Shown: one piece after another, positions 47,200-60,515 of the stretch
Numbering within the stretch: position 1 is the stretch's first letter
Layout of the letters: every line of letters starts with the position of its first letter
Origin: Adineta steineri
Lineage: Eukaryota > Rotifera > Eurotatoria > Adinetida > Adinetidae
Assembly (NCBI GenBank): GCA_905250115.1
Contig: CAJNOI010000134.1
Coordinates: 178,525 to 242,524, forward strand
DNA: 64,000 nt
Direction of reading: 5' to 3'
Made by a program: the position numbers and the translations under genes
Notes under the pieces: model-generated
What the model was told of the DNA's origin: nothing
The model's database searches: none
What the model saw: the letters and a program-made list of their open reading frames with translations, nothing else

Positions 47200-48200
47200 A
47201 TTTTGAATCAGATGCAGAATATCTGGAGGATCAAAGAATCATCAATCGCTATCAACCCTTTCATCACGGATGAAATTATTGATCGTATGGTTCGAACAAT
47301 ACTTACGAACACATGCGATTGACAGATGGTCAAAATATCATCAGTAAAATCTAACTCCTACTGTAAAGGTGCTCAAATTTTCTTGTAAAATCCCTATCGA
47401 GATGGTGTTGATACATATGACGAAACTAGAATACTACTGGAACAACAGCTGGTTGTATAGACTCGAGATCATTCGAAGTGTAATGTTGAAAAATAGGTTT
47501 GAATTACTTCTGAAGTTTTATTATTTTCCCGAAAATCATAAGTACCATTTAGACTAAGATAAAGTACTCAAGTTGAAACTACTTCTGGATTTACTCAAAG
47601 TCAAATTTTTATCTATAAATATTTCTCGTGCAGTTATTGTGATCGATGAAGCAATGGTACCATGGCGAAGTAGACTTTTATTCAAACAATGTGTTTTTAG
47701 AAAAGTGCATAAATGTAGGGTAAAGATATATATGAATTTTTCTGATGGTCTCTCCAGATGTTATTAGATTTTCGCATTCAGTAATTATGGTAAACACTGG
47801 AAAAACAAATTTTCAAAATAAATCAATGATGAAGGCACAAGTCGTAGTAGTTCAAAAAAAAGCGAGGCAAGATAGCGATTTATCTGACTAACTATCAACA
47901 TATTATATGTATACCGCAGACGATCTAGGAGGTGATATTGAAAAATGGTATTTTATTGAATTTTTAGAATGGGAATAGTGAATAGTTATATAATATACAA
48001 GGAACACTATACAACAAGCAATATGGTCACCCTAAAGTTCCGCAAAGTTCTTGTGACATCTTTATTTATTGATGCATTATCTAAGAATCTGAAATCTGAT
48101 ATGAGACAACAGTCAATAAGCTACATCAAACTCACTAATTATAATTTCGAGAGTGGATGTAGGTGTCTTCTTTTTCCATATACCCCACATCTTTATAAAT
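47200..48200 (+). pseudogene. decayed piggyBac transposase
   Basis: Fragments in several frames give a piggyBac-type DDE core. These are IVRSVM..RFELLLKFYYFPEN-like sequence at 47369-47557, then VIVIDEAMVPWRSRLLFKQ near 47636-47692 (the second catalytic Asp region, normally IDE.M..F.GR..FKQ), followed by HKCRVKIY. A C-terminal part near 47969-48030 reads NSYIIYKEHY. Stops and frame changes separate the pieces, so it is inactive. No intact TTAA-bounded ends were located. A matching non-autonomous element is present at 27459-27678. Confidence 0.7.
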
Positions 48201-49982
48201 AAGTTAGTTTCATGAATATTGTATAGTGATACTTTTAAAAAAAACTTAATAAATATGAAATAATATCATTTATATTGTATTTTTCTACTTTCTCGTGAAA
48301 TATTCAATACTAAAATAGAATATACATTTATACACAATACATGAAAGATAGAAAAAACTCTTCCAAATATGATTTTTCTAGTAAATATTTATATTAACTC
48401 TCCTTTCTCAAATCATCGATATGTTAACCATGATCATTAATTCGATTTAGGAGATTCAATTATGGAACTGTAGGACAATACTTGAATTTTTAATCCAACA
48501 AAATTTAATCTATGATGAATTCATTTGTATTTAGTTTCACTTTTGATACAGAACATCTATCTATATTTTCAGCTTCATTTTAAGTAAATTGTTTTTCTCA
48601 CAATTCTTGTTTCATTAAAATTTCATTTGTCCTTTATGTCAAAATATATCTTTAGAGATTTGTTAATATTGAAATTCAAGAAAATTCATGTTTTCTTTCT
48701 ATCGATGATAAATAACTTCCAAAACTTTAATTCTATTCAGTATAATCAAAGGTTATAACTAATACTTCTTTCCTTTCATAATAATAGTACAAATCAGAGA
48801 AAAAAAATACTAGTAGAGTTAAATAATGTGAACAGGTGAAATGGAAAACGAAGAAAATTGGTGATTTTATTCAGAAAAACACGAGTATATGTACATGGAA
48901 TGGATATAGAGAAGACTTTGTCCAGAAGTTTCTTCTCTTTATCAAGCTCATGAAGATAGATTAACAATGAATCGAGGTCCTTAAAAGGTTAGACAGAAAC
49001 ATAAATACCTGGTGTAACGAAAGAGAAAGAACAACATATACGACAGAAGAGAAAAAAATGTATAAGAGAGAGAAAGATACAGCTATGTAACACGTGGTCA
49101 ATAATAATATGAAAATATTTTGGTTGCTATATTCATATAGTATGTCATCCATATCAAAAAAATAAAATTTGTATTTTATTCTATAGACTATGAATTTAAG
49201 TATTATTTTTGTAATCAAAAGCATTTCAAATAGTTATAGAGATATGTAAAAGAATATGAGTGCGACCATTTAATCACAAACTAATAAATTCAAGTATAGA
49301 CGATGAAAGAGACACTCGTAAAATATGAATTTATAGTAAAGATTTATGAATATATGTTTTTTTATGTTGATTAGCTGATAATGCAAAAGTAATGTCATAA
49401 AATGTCTACAAAGATATATTCTAAACGACGTTTTTTTACTTATTTTGTAACTATCTATGATTTATTTTCGTCGTAAACTCGTAATGAAAAATACATCTAA
49501 CTAAATTTCATTATGTTTTTCTATAAAAATTCCACTAATAAACAAATTAAGACAAAAAAAAATCAAAATACTCTCCGTGATCTATTTCAATAGTTCGCTA
49601 TAAAAAATTTGAATATTTCATTCATAAATAACCATCAATCTTATGATCAAATCTTTTTTTTTACATATCCTTTTCTATTTACTTTGATTACATTTATACA
49701 CGTATCAATGTGTAAACTCATTGACTTGTTCCTTTACTTTTCTACTTGCGTTTACATACATTTCTTTTTAATATAAAACTAAAAACCAAACGATGGTCAG
49801 CATTCAAAAGATGGTTTTACTTTAATCATGATATTTATTTTCCTTAGATATATAGTTATAAAAAAAATGTATTAAAAATTGAAAAGGAAAAACAAAAAAC
49901 GAAAAGAATAAATACAAAAGCTTGCTGTTTAATGATAATAATATAATATTTTGTTCACCTAAAATCAATTATTGATATACTC
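48201..49982. other. intergenic DNA
   Basis: AT-rich, no supported gene. A hydrophobic minus-strand frame at 48961-49224 has no homology I recognise. Confidence 0.5.
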
Positions 49983-50519
49983 TTATTTTGATGATTTATC
50001 GCATGATCCTGTATATGTATCGGTACCACTACCAAGAGCAGGTAAGGTACTTTTTACCCAGCATTTAGCACTCTTGACATTGAATGTCCATGCAATACAA
50101 TCTGGATATTCCTCACATAATGCAGCACATGCTGCTGGTGAGCGTACTTGTGCTGGATAATTGGCATTAATATCACCTCCACGATAATCCTTGCCAGAGA
50201 TAAACTCTGTGCATCTTGAGCTTGTTGGTAGATCTAGACGAAACATCAAAAAAAGAATTGTATTATTAATTATTAAATCAATAATTATTTCATTCAAAAC
50301 ATTAATTATAACTTTTTTAGAATTTTTAGATAAAGAAAGGATTTAAGGAAAATCATTTAGAGTTGACATACTAGTATAGGTGGCTCCTCGTTTCATGTCT
50401 AAGAGAGCTCTGGCGAGATCTTCTTCGTCTGACTCATCATCATTGTAATGACTCTTTACACTACTTTGGCTTATGATAACAATACCAATAAGAATGAAAG
50501 CAATGATTGAGGATTGCAT
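49983..50519 (-). CDS. small secreted PAN/apple-domain protein
   Basis: Two exons on the minus strand (50519-50372, 50233-49983; donor GTATGT, acceptor TCTAG) give 132 residues. A signal peptide covers about residues 1-20 (IIAFILIGIVIISQSS). An acidic linker follows (NDDESDEEDLA). A single PAN/apple domain comes next with six cysteines (RCTEF, AACAALC, PDCIAWTF, SAKCWVKS, GSC), enough for three disulfides. The ACAALCEEYPDCIAWTF block is the typical PAN core. PAN modules bind proteins or carbohydrates; a stand-alone one is probably an extracellular lectin-like or mucus component. Less AT-rich than its surroundings. Intact. Confidence 0.8.
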
Positions 50520-53500
50520 ACTGTGCAGAAACTAAACAACAAAATACGTATATAAGTATTTGTATAATTATAAAGAATATTTTACCTTAACATATATGAG
50601 CGTTGTGAAAAATAAATGAAAGTAAATAGATAATATATGATTTTCGATGGGGATTGATAAACAGAAGATTTTGTCCTTGACTTGTTGTTTATTTTGATGC
50701 GATACAAAGAGATAGAGGAGTAAAATTATATTTTTTCATGCAATCATCGCCATAAAATGTGTCGTTCATTAATTTAGGTGAGAGGATGCCGTATTCTTTT
50801 TTTTTTATTTCGATGAAAGAAAAATATATTTACCTTTACTGCTCTAGTTAATAATAAGATTCATACTTTTTTACTCATTACTACGTGTCATTATGACATC
50901 GGTGCACAATATTCAATTACACTAGTACAATGTTGTCTTGAAGCAAAACAAGACTCATGCAATTATAAAATACATGGTATGGTGTGTTCATCGGATCTTG
51001 ACAAAAAATAGACAATGATCGATTTGATAATGTATATTGTCCATTACTGAAGGTTCATGCAAAACTGTCTCTCTTATTCTGATTGCTTCTATTGAAAAGA
51101 AAAAAACAGTGGAGAAAAACAAATTTATGCATAAGTGTAATATATACAGTTTACTCGTTAACTTTATAATCGTATACAAAAAAACCTATATATCAGTTAA
51201 TTATATTTCTAGCAACAAAGTTTTAATGGAAGAGTTTATCTTTCGATTATTAGCTCTAGTTTTTATCAACAGTCAGATAATTATTATCATGCAAAAGTTC
51301 GAAAATAAAGATTCGAGTATTGTCTAAATCATTTATTCTGGAGCATTTTTCATTGGTGATCATTTACATTCAAAGTATAACTGTTCCACTTCTAGTCAGA
51401 AGATGTGAGTATTTTGTTTTCAAAAACTAATTGTACTTTATCACAGAACGCTGCTGATGCTAAAATTAGTGATGATCGATGTTTTTCGATAAGTGAGAAA
51501 AAGAAATTTATTTTGATATGTATTTCGTGTTAGGCAATATAGATAAAGTTGGTTTTTTCGTGATGTAACATGTATTGTTTATTTTTGAGATCAGATTTAT
51601 ATATATTTTTGTTAGGTAGAAAATATGGAGATTATTTAACTGTAATCTAATGCAAAAGAAAAGAAAAGAAAAGCGTTCTGTTTTCATCGTTTTAACAAGA
51701 AACAAAAAATATTTTTCTAGTCATTTTCTTTTTGAGAAATAATAAATTTCACGCGTCGAATGTGTTAATTAATGATCAAATAATTAACGTACAAATTGTG
51801 AATTTTCATGTGGGAAGATTCGTATACCTATACAATAATGCATAATGGAACGATGGTTTGATGAATAAAACATATTGCATTAATCACCGTGATTCATTGA
51901 ATCTTAAGAAATATAGATGTTTGTTGAATATAGTTGTACCTTAAAATCTTATCATCAAAATGATCACATCAATAATATTTTCCTCAGATGAAAAGGAGCA
52001 ATTGAGAACAAATCTAATACAGCGTGGTATACAAAATATATACTCCCTGTTTTTGTACTAGATTAATTAAAAATCGATAATGATGTAATAATTATAATCA
52101 TGACGCATCTATGTCATTCATAGACAAAACTTATACCTGATATTATAACACTGTATGCTAGTTTTACATATTATTTAAAAGATTCGCATTTATGATCAAG
52201 TGATAGTTTTGCTGCAATCAAGTTTAAAGAAATAATTTTGACATAAACTGCAGTAATCATTAGTTGATGTTTATTTGTATATAATTTAATTTTTTCTGAA
52301 AATTTAATAGATAGTCACTTCAATTGAAAAAATTGACTTATTCTATTGTTCCAATAAATATTTGTCTCGAATTTTACATATCAAACAATTCTAGTTTTTG
52401 TCGTCAAGATTAAGTTGTTTGCCATATAATCTTACCTATGTCATTAAATATATATTAGCATACCTTGTATGAAAAAAAACGAGTTTTTTCTCCGAAATCG
52501 TATCCTTGAATAAGTGATGCAATATGATGTGTCATGAAATCCAAGCTTTGACATGTAATAAAAGATAATAAAACTATTGAGATATAGTATGACATTTATT
52601 TATATATTACATAAAGATGAAAGGCCATCAATCAGCGACACCCTATGAAACTTGTGTCATGAATGGTTAGGAGACAGAACGAGTCATTCGATAGGTAAAT
52701 GATAAGTATACTATGGCACGTCTGCTTTTGACATCTGATAATCATCTCAGAATATAGTAGACAAGATAAAGTGATTGCAAATATTATCATACATATCTTT
52801 TATAATATATGTTTTGACTAATATAATAATATTTGTTAAATAAAGCCCTAAATAATATTTAAATCATTTGATTTTCAACGAAATTTCCTATGTGTCATGT
52901 ATATATAAATTACTTTTCTTTTTTTTCCATTTATTTATGACACCTACACTATATATGTTTGGTCTGCATTATTTTTAACCTTATAGGTGAGATGTCGACG
53001 CAGTAAATATATTGTTTCCTTTTTATATAATGTTAAAAAAACAATAATTGTGAAGTAAACATTTTTTTATCATTAGATCATTTAAGCATATATGCAAATT
53101 AACTTCCCGATTTTTTTCTTTTTTTCTCCTGTTCTCTTCGATTATTCTATTTTAGTATTCAAGATTGTGTATGAATGGTGTGTGTGCAGAGTTACCACTA
53201 AACAGTCAATCGTAGACTTTTTTTTCTCCTCATTCTGATTTTATATATATATTTATTTGTAAGTGAGTAGAAACAACGAGAAAATAAGGATAATAGTTTA
53301 AACTAAATATCCCTGTAGTATAATTGACAAAACAGGTATTAAGAATGTCCGTTTAAATTTCGTATATAACTCAAGATCAATATTTGATGAAGAAAAAATT
53401 ACGATAGTCTTCTTAATATTTTTTTTCTTCGTTCTTTATTATTGCCGACGCAGGCCCTTAGTCAATACGAGAAATAAACGCCTCTACAAAACAACGGAAG

Positions 53501-53639
53501 TTCTATTCAGTAAGAATGTTAGAGAACATGAATCATGCGTAGTACTAATGGAGTAATATGAATAACATTGTTGCTAATGTAAATATGTATAAATATTTAT
53601 GTATAGATCTTTCTTTTTTTAGATCACTGATAGAATCAA
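50520..53639. other. intergenic DNA
   Basis: About 3 kb of AT-rich sequence. No coding, RNA or repeat structure that I can support. Confidence 0.5.
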
Positions 53640-56600
53640 ATGGCAGAAGAGTTTCGTGATGGTTTTCTGGTAATTTTATTAGTATAGTTTTGATGTATTA
53701 AATATTTTATTTTAGGGTGATGCCGGTTATGATATTTTAAAGAAATTAATGAAGAGTAACAATGATTTTACTTTTGATGTAGCAAAAGTTTTACAAGAAC
53801 GGTATTAAGAGAAAAAATATTTAAATTAATGATTTATGAATGATTTATTTTTAGAAGTGATGCTGAGATGCTTTATGCAAGGGCACTTCGAAAAAATGGT
53901 GAATCATTAGAAAAACTTGCAAGTCGAACTGTCGGGTAAAACAAAAATTTGACTATAAAAATATTTAATTATAAATATTCGTTACCTGTAGATCACTAAA
54001 ATTGGCATTAACAACTTTAGCTACACAAGCAGGCAAAGAAAGTGATGCACGTACTATTATTGCTGATGTATTAATAAAAGACATTTCTATACCAATGAAA
54101 AATCGTGCTGATAAACAACTTAAAGAGAAAAAAACAGTAAATAAAAACTATAGAATTTTTAGTTTTTGAAATTATTTATTAAGATTGAAGACACATTAAA
54201 TGCAAAATTTAAAGAATGGAATACAAAAAAAGAAACGGATAATAAAGTAGGAACGGGAATTAATAATTTCTATTTTTTCATATTTATTTTATTTATTTTA
54301 GTATCGTTCACGTCAATTTGAAAAATCACAAGAAATTGAAAGTTTATATAATAAACTGGGTGAATTACCAAAGGGAACAAAAAATTTCGCCAAAGACTCA
54401 ACAAAGGTAAGATATGAAAAAAAATATATATTAGAAAAAAATATTCTCAATATATAGGAGAATATTTTCTCTACACCATTGCTTATGGGTTGTGTCAAAC
54501 CTGGTGGTGTACGTCGTACCAGTTGTTCAGAAAAGGTGTGGAAAAAATATCAAAAAAAAATGATTGCTCTGCTTATCAATTACTTGCTTTACTTATAAAT
54601 AAAATCCTATAAGTTTCTTGAGGGTGTGGATCTTTTATTCATCTTAGAATAGAACTTATTAACTTACTTAAAAGGATAAGTAGTATAAGAGTTATTAAGT
54701 TTTCTTCTATTGCATTAAATAACTTATTTTTGTTTGGGTTTCTATTCTAATATTTTTTCCATAATAGACTACTGCAACTTCCGATGTCAAATCTCAGACG
54801 AATGTAAGAGTCATATAACTAACGAATCTTCTAAATTAATTTAATACTTGCTACTAACTGCTTTATATTAATTGATTGATTGATTTGACATCCAAATTCA
54901 TTTTTACATTTATTTAATATTTCTCTATATTATATAGATTTCAACATCAATTCAAAAAGCTACAGAAGAATTAGAAAGAACAGAAATAAAATATCATACT
55001 TCAACAAGAGATGTTGAATTGGCACGACAAGCATGTGATGCTGAAATGTGTAGAGTAAATATTTGAAAAAAAGAGGCCAATCTTTAAATTATCATTTGTT
55101 TTATTTTATAGGGTTGTGATCAAATGCAGAAAATGGAATTAGAAAGAATAACTGAAATGGCTAATTTTATTCAAATTTATGCAAATTCAATACAATCATT
55201 TAGTGATACGATGTATCAAGTAAGTTTATTCAGAAAAATATATTCTTAAATAAACATGACCCAAACCCAAACTGTTTGGTAGTTGTGGCACCAAACTCAG
55301 TACCCAAACCCAAACCCCGACCCAAACTCCCAAACGGTTTTGAGATTGAGTTTGGGTTTGGGTCATGTCTATTCTTAAATGAAAATTTTCAAGAATACAT
55401 TTTACTTAATATCAGTAATAATATTCGTGATATGAACTATTTCAGATCTTATATCGTTATCGATAAAATTTTTAAGTAAAACACATGAAAATTGATTTTT
55501 CGTAAGATAGTTACTTTGACTGATATGATTTGTAATATCAGTTATAAGGAAAAACTTGCTTTTCTTTCTCTCATATTCTAATAGATTTTTTCGAATTTTA
55601 GTCTCATATATTCCTCCGTAGAATCTTCTTTTTACATTCATTATTTTCGTGTATTTCTATGATTGTCTATTGTTTTATTTATAGGTTTCAAGTGATTTAC
55701 TTTCCATTAAAATTAATCCAGAAGATGATATTATTACAGAAGTTCGATCATACAGTAAAAAAAAGGCTGAAACAGAGATATTACTTTACGATATATACGT
55801 ATGTTAAACGATAATATTTTTGATCTTTCAATTAACATCAATCATGTTTAGGCAGAAACGAATCCTATGAATGATGAACGACGAATATCAAGTTTTGAGC
55901 GTTGGATAGATCTGTTAAAAAATGATATTAAAGTACAAAAACAACCAAATAATGGTTAGTAAAAATTTTCTTTTTTTTTCTTCATCTGCTACTTACTAAT
56001 GCAATCTAAGAAAAAATATTACTTTTCTTATAGCCGGTATATCTGCTTTAATCAAGGCTTCTACTAATAAAATTGATGAAGATGAACTAGATATTTCAAG
56101 TGATGGCGCTATGTGTTCTACCCCATCTCATTCCAAAACAGGTACTATTTATATTGTATTTGCTTTGCCTATCAATGGTGTATTTATTTGATTTAATTTA
56201 CCTGCATGTTTATATTTGCTTTTGTAGTAAACTCTGATCATCGTCATAGTCGAGATGGTTCATCATCTTCATCAAATGATGATGATGGTGCTATGCGTCG
56301 TAGTAAACACAAAAATCGAGACGAGAAAAAAACCGAAGGTAGTCTATTACACATATTTTTTAATTGTTGTTTCAATATGAATATTTTCAACATTTATTAA
56401 GTATTATTTCATATTTCAGGTGCGGAAAAAGTTGTCAGTGAAGTTTTTCTTGATCGACGTGGCGTAAGATGAATTTTATTTTATGTTCGGACGTTTTACT
56501 TTGTTCTCTTTTTTTATATTAAGGCTCGATTTTTACAAATTCTTTACGAAGCAAGTTTATATAAAATAGAAACAGCTTATAGTCAATTCAAAAATTTAAC

Positions 56601-57834
56601 TGAACCATCCTATGAATATTCTAATTATATAACTCGAACTTCTAATGATAAAGTTTGTAGAAGATTGATTTAATTTTATTGTCTTAATTAATAAATATTT
56701 TTCAGGGAACTCCAACAACATTTATTCGTATTCCATTTCAACCATCAACATATACACCTCCATCAGCTCCACCAGCAACAAAATATTTTGCTGAAGCTAT
56801 GCCAATGTTTACCGAACAGATGCCACAACTAAGATTACATAGTGTTCAAACACACGAACCACCACCACCACCTATTGGTTTTAGACAACCTCGAATGGAA
56901 CATACAGGACCAGGTACAGAAATAAAGTTAATAATAACAAATTTGTGAGAAAAAGCAAGTTACAATACTCAACTATATTTTCTTACATGATAGTTTGAGC
57001 TTCCTTGATATTTTACACACATATTACAGTACAAAATTCTTGTTCTATTCTAATAATCTATTCATTATAACAGGTCGTTGTCATCGTCGAGCTAGTTGTA
57101 AGAAATCTGATAGGATTTCTCGTAAGTTTATTTTCATATATCCTAATCTTCTCGACTAACGCTAAAACTTCGCTTAAAATATCAATTATTTCTATACTCT
57201 ATTTCTTCTTTTATTTATAATCAGAATTTATTCCAATAAGGTAGTCAATCAAATTTGCTCTACAAAAAAAATAATAATAATTTATAAAAATCAATTCACA
57301 TGCTCTTATCGATTTTCTAATCTTTATTTACTAACATAATAATGCATGCTTGCTTTTTTTTTAATTTATAAAATTAGATTCTCATTCAATACGTGAGTTA
57401 AATATAACCAAAGTATTTTTTGCATGTGTATTGCTTTTGATACGGACATATGAATATGCATGATAGTATTTAAATATAGAATAAAAAAACAATTATTTTG
57501 TATATAGATAATGAACCAGAAGCATCTGCGCCACTTTATCCAGATATTATGACGACATCAGCAGGGCCTCCTCAACAATATCAACATCGACATCAACATA
57601 AACATGAACATCAACTTGTCCGAGCATTACATCCATATAAAGCACGAGAGAGTGATGAGTTAAGTTTTGAAAAAGGTAAAATAATTGAGATGAATATTTA
57701 TCTATTACGTTTTCTTTTTATTTACTAAAGGTGATATTATTTTGTTACTTTGCACTCGAAGGGATGGTTGGTGTAAAGGACGTATAGAGGGAATAACTGG
57801 TCTATTTCCTGCCAATCATGTAGAAAATGTGTAA
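53640..57834 (+). CDS. NOSTRIN-like F-BAR and SH3 adaptor
   Basis: Twenty exons, all with GT..AG sites, join in frame to 661 residues. They are 53640-53669, 53716-53801, 53855-53935, 53992-54136, 54184-54246, 54302-54406, 54458-54535, 54768-54803, 54938-55054, 55112-55219, 55685-55798, 55852-55954, 56034-56141, 56228-56338, 56420-56463, 56524-56652, 56706-56913, 57074-57121, 57508-57675 and 57731-57834. An F-BAR coiled domain fills about residues 5-310 (ERSDAEMLYARALRK, CDQMQKMELERITEM, NPMNDERRISSFERW). Then come a Ser/Asp-rich and proline-rich linker and a C-terminal SH3 (LVRALHPYKARESDELSFEK, DGWCKGRIEGITGLFPANHV). This order and the KINPEDDI..ETNPMNDERR block match nostrin, a membrane-curving endocytic adaptor. 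Exons 7 and 8 (78 and 36 bases) keep the frame and may be optional. Confidence 0.85.
54614..54634 (+). repeat. single telomere-like arm inside a nostrin intron
   Basis: TTTCTTGAGGGTGTGGATC matches the end of the hairpin family but has no opposing C-rich arm nearby. A remnant or solo arm in the intron at 54536-54767. Confidence 0.5.
55251..55371. mobile_element. MITE with CCCAAA-rich inverted ends, copy 1 (in a nostrin intron)
   Basis: Starts TAAACATGACCCAAACCCAA and ends with the inverse TTTGGGTTTGGGTCATGTCTA. A perfect 8-base duplication TTCTTAAA flanks it (55243-55250 and 55372-55379). 121 bases, in intron 10 of the nostrin-like gene. Confidence 0.8.
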
Positions 57835-58923
57835 TTATTATTGTTCATGTTTCTCGCTGTTCTTATTGAAAAAAACGGATTTAATCAAATGACTTTTTTT
57901 ATAAATTGTCTGTACATAATCCAATTGTCAGGTCTTCTAAATTTTAATCTCTCAGAACGACTATGGAGTTAATTTAAGAGATTAAAATCTAGAAGTTCTA
58001 TCGAGTATGATGTAGAACAGTATTTTTGGTGAATACTGATCAGAACCCGTCATATGTCTTTTTTTTATATTTATTCGTGTGTATTTTTTTTTTGTTTTAA
58101 ATATAAATGTTGTAATTGGCTGTCGTCGAAGAATTTTATTCAAATATTTATTATTAGAAGGCTTCAGGTTTTATATTAATGTTTGTCTTAGCTGCAAAAC
58201 ATGAAGAAATTGTCTTCTAGTGCTTCTCGGTAAACAACAAGTTTCGTCTATATAGAAATGTTTATTACAGCCTACTCAATTGTTAATATATAAAAAATAC
58301 AAAGTTATTTATTCAGAAGTAGACATGACCCAAACCCAAACTCATATTCAAACCGTTTGGGATTGGGTTTGGGTATTGGGTTTGGGTCTTCTTTTAATTG
58401 CCATCAATGTATCAAAAATAGTGTCTTCTACAGATTAAAAAAGCACAAACCCAAACTCACCAAACTCAAACAGTTTGGGTTTGGGTCATGTCTATTTAGA
58501 AGGAATAAGATAATTCAAACGACATCCATCGAGTTAAACATTTCTAGACGGGAAGTCGAATTTCATGCTTGATACTTTAAGATATTATGGAGATACAAAC
58601 TAGAAGAAATTTCGAATGTAATTGTTTTTGAGTTTTAAACGTAAGGTAATCAATAGTGAATGGAATAGGAAAAGTTGTACCTAAAATATTATTTGTGATC
58701 TTTAATTTATCGATAGAAAGAAATATTTGCTATTTAGAAATCTTCGTGTGTGTATGAAACCGCAGTAAACTTTCTTTTGATATATCATTTGTATTCAAAA
58801 GATAAGGAAACGATAACAATGAGATTTTATCTTTAGATTTATTCAAAAAAAATAAGATGTAAAATAGTAAGTTGTCAATGTATCATCTTTATCTGTACTT
58901 TTGATGTTGTTCTGTGTTAAGTA
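57835..58923. other. intergenic DNA with a MITE
   Basis: Contains the second copy of the CCCAAA MITE (58320-58494). Otherwise AT-rich 3' flank of the nostrin-like gene. Confidence 0.5.
58320..58494. mobile_element. MITE with CCCAAA-rich inverted ends, copy 2
   Basis: Same ends as the copy at 55251 (TAGACATGACCCAAACCCAA and its inverse). Flanked by TTCAGAAG (58312-58319) and TTTAGAAG (58495-58502), an 8-base duplication with one change. 175 bases with a different middle. Confidence 0.8.
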
Positions 58924-59934
58924 ATGGGCAAAAAATTATCGTTACCATCAAAACAATATGTGCGTTGTAGTATATTCGAAACTCTTAGTAATGATATCTT
59001 ATTAGAATTATTCGATTATTTATTTCCAAATGAAATCTATGAATCATTTAGTCATTTGAATAATCGTCTTGATAATTTGATTGATAGTTATCCACAACAT
59101 GTAAACTTTCAATTCAATACGACTATACCTCGTTATATTCGTTCATTAAAAATTACCAGCACAAATCAAGTACCTTTATTTTTCTCTCTTCATTCTTCTC
59201 AACTATCAAACATTCGAGGGTTAACTTTAAGTAATTTATATGTACAACAGTTACTTGACATGCTTAATATTATAGAATTTCAACAATTAGAATATATTTA
59301 TTTAGGTGTATGTCGAGAAGGTATAACTCAAAATGATCTAATTAAATCTGTACAAACAAAAATTCTTACTTTGGGTAAATATCGTTTACGTCGATGTCAT
59401 TTACGTGGTCATCTTCTCGTTAATATTAATGATTTACCTTTATCACTTCCATTCCTTGAATATATTCATCTAGATGGTTGTGACAATTTTGTTGTTCTTT
59501 CTTCATTTCTTTCTCGTATGCCAAATCTAAAATTTCTTCGAGTATCATTACTTACTTCAACACGATATCCATTGCAAACAGTATCCTGTCGAATTACTCA
59601 TCTAGTTTTAAGACTCCATTCAGAGTGTTCCATATCGGACCTTAAAATATTCTTCGATACGTGTTGTTCATATGTTGAAAAATTAATTGTTGAGTCATGT
59701 ACTGAAAAATTTTATCTACCAAAATTATTGATAAACAAGCAGAAATGGATTGAAATTCTCCCTAGTCGAATCACTTGGTTTCATCTGAAGGCAATTATTA
59801 GTGTACATGATTATCTAGTATTCAATATTATTAAACGTTCAAAATTCTATAATACTATTTCATTAATGCATAATGAATATCAAAATCATCTTTGTCAAAC
59901 AATTATAGAAGAACCATTTACAAGTGTATGGTAA
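58924..59934 (+). CDS. F-box/LRR-like protein
   Basis: Single exon, 336 residues. An F-box lies at about residues 18-42 (FETLSNDILLELFDYLFPNEIYESF). The rest is irregular leucine-rich repeats (LSNIRGLTLSNLYVQQLL, LPFLEYIHLDGCDNFVVL, MPNLKFLRVSLL). Shorter than the other F-box genes here, but it ends in a normal stop with no frameshift. The ESFSHLNNRLD segment after the F-box is shared with the genes at 19439 and 45199, so it belongs to the same expanded family. Probably an SCF receptor. Confidence 0.8.
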   Translation: MGKKLSLPSKQYVRCSIFETLSNDILLELFDYLFPNEIYESFSHLNNRLDNLIDSYPQHVNFQFNTTIPRYIRSLKITSTNQVPLFFSLHSSQLSNIRGLTLSNLYVQQLLDMLNIIEFQQLEYIYLGVCREGITQNDLIKSVQTKILTLGKYRLRRCHLRGHLLVNINDLPLSLPFLEYIHLDGCDNFVVLSSFLSRMPNLKFLRVSLLTSTRYPLQTVSCRITHLVLRLHSECSISDLKIFFDTCCSYVEKLIVESCTEKFYLPKLLINKQKWIEILPSRITWFHLKAIISVHDYLVFNIIKRSKFYNTISLMHNEYQNHLCQTIIEEPFTSVW

Positions 59935-60515
59935 ATCTTAACGAGATAAAATTAATTCGCTTACTATCAAATCGAGTGACTTACTCGCATTAGATCATTA
60001 CTTGAAAATTACACTTTATGAAGCATGTGTTTTAGAGAGAAATTCGTATTTTTTTATATTTGTTCAATAATAAAAAAGTATATCGCAATGAGAAACACCA
60101 TAGAATGAGAAGCAATCAATTGATTATATATAATAGCAGGAAAGAATAATGAAACAATCTTGTTGTTCTTTTACATCATTTAGTCAACATGAACGTATAA
60201 GAGGTGTATATAAATTACTAGAAGTTCTGTTACACTTGTTGAACTTGATGTTTCGTTTAAAACTATCATTGTTTTACATGCAGTTCTCTTTTAATTATTA
60301 CACTCTCTTCTCGAACTCCTTTTGTATAAGCTCCTTATCTCTTTGTTGATTGAATGTTAGACTCTCTCAGAGTAAAAAGAAAACAATATAAATACGAGAC
60401 GTTTCAACAAGAACTGAGTGATAAACATGTAAAAATGATATTATGTAAGTTGAGCGTGACTTTATTAATTTATTATTATAATATTCAATAAAATTTTGTC
60501 GAACAATAATAAGTA
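59935..60515. other. intergenic DNA between convergent genes
   Basis: AT-rich with AATAAT/AATAAA-like words near 60067 (plus) and 60487 (minus), fitting two converging 3' ends. No gene supported. Confidence 0.45.

Noticed and set aside
48961..49224. Hydrophobic minus-strand 87-codon frame
   Set aside because: AT-rich simple sequence gives Phe/Ile/Leu-rich frames by chance; no signal peptide plus domain pattern.
55276..55479. Frame rich in PKPKPRPK
   Set aside because: It is the translation of the CCCAAA MITE in an intron.
58357..58572. Glycine-rich frame after the nostrin-like gene
   Set aside because: It reads through the second CCCAAA MITE copy; repeat-derived.
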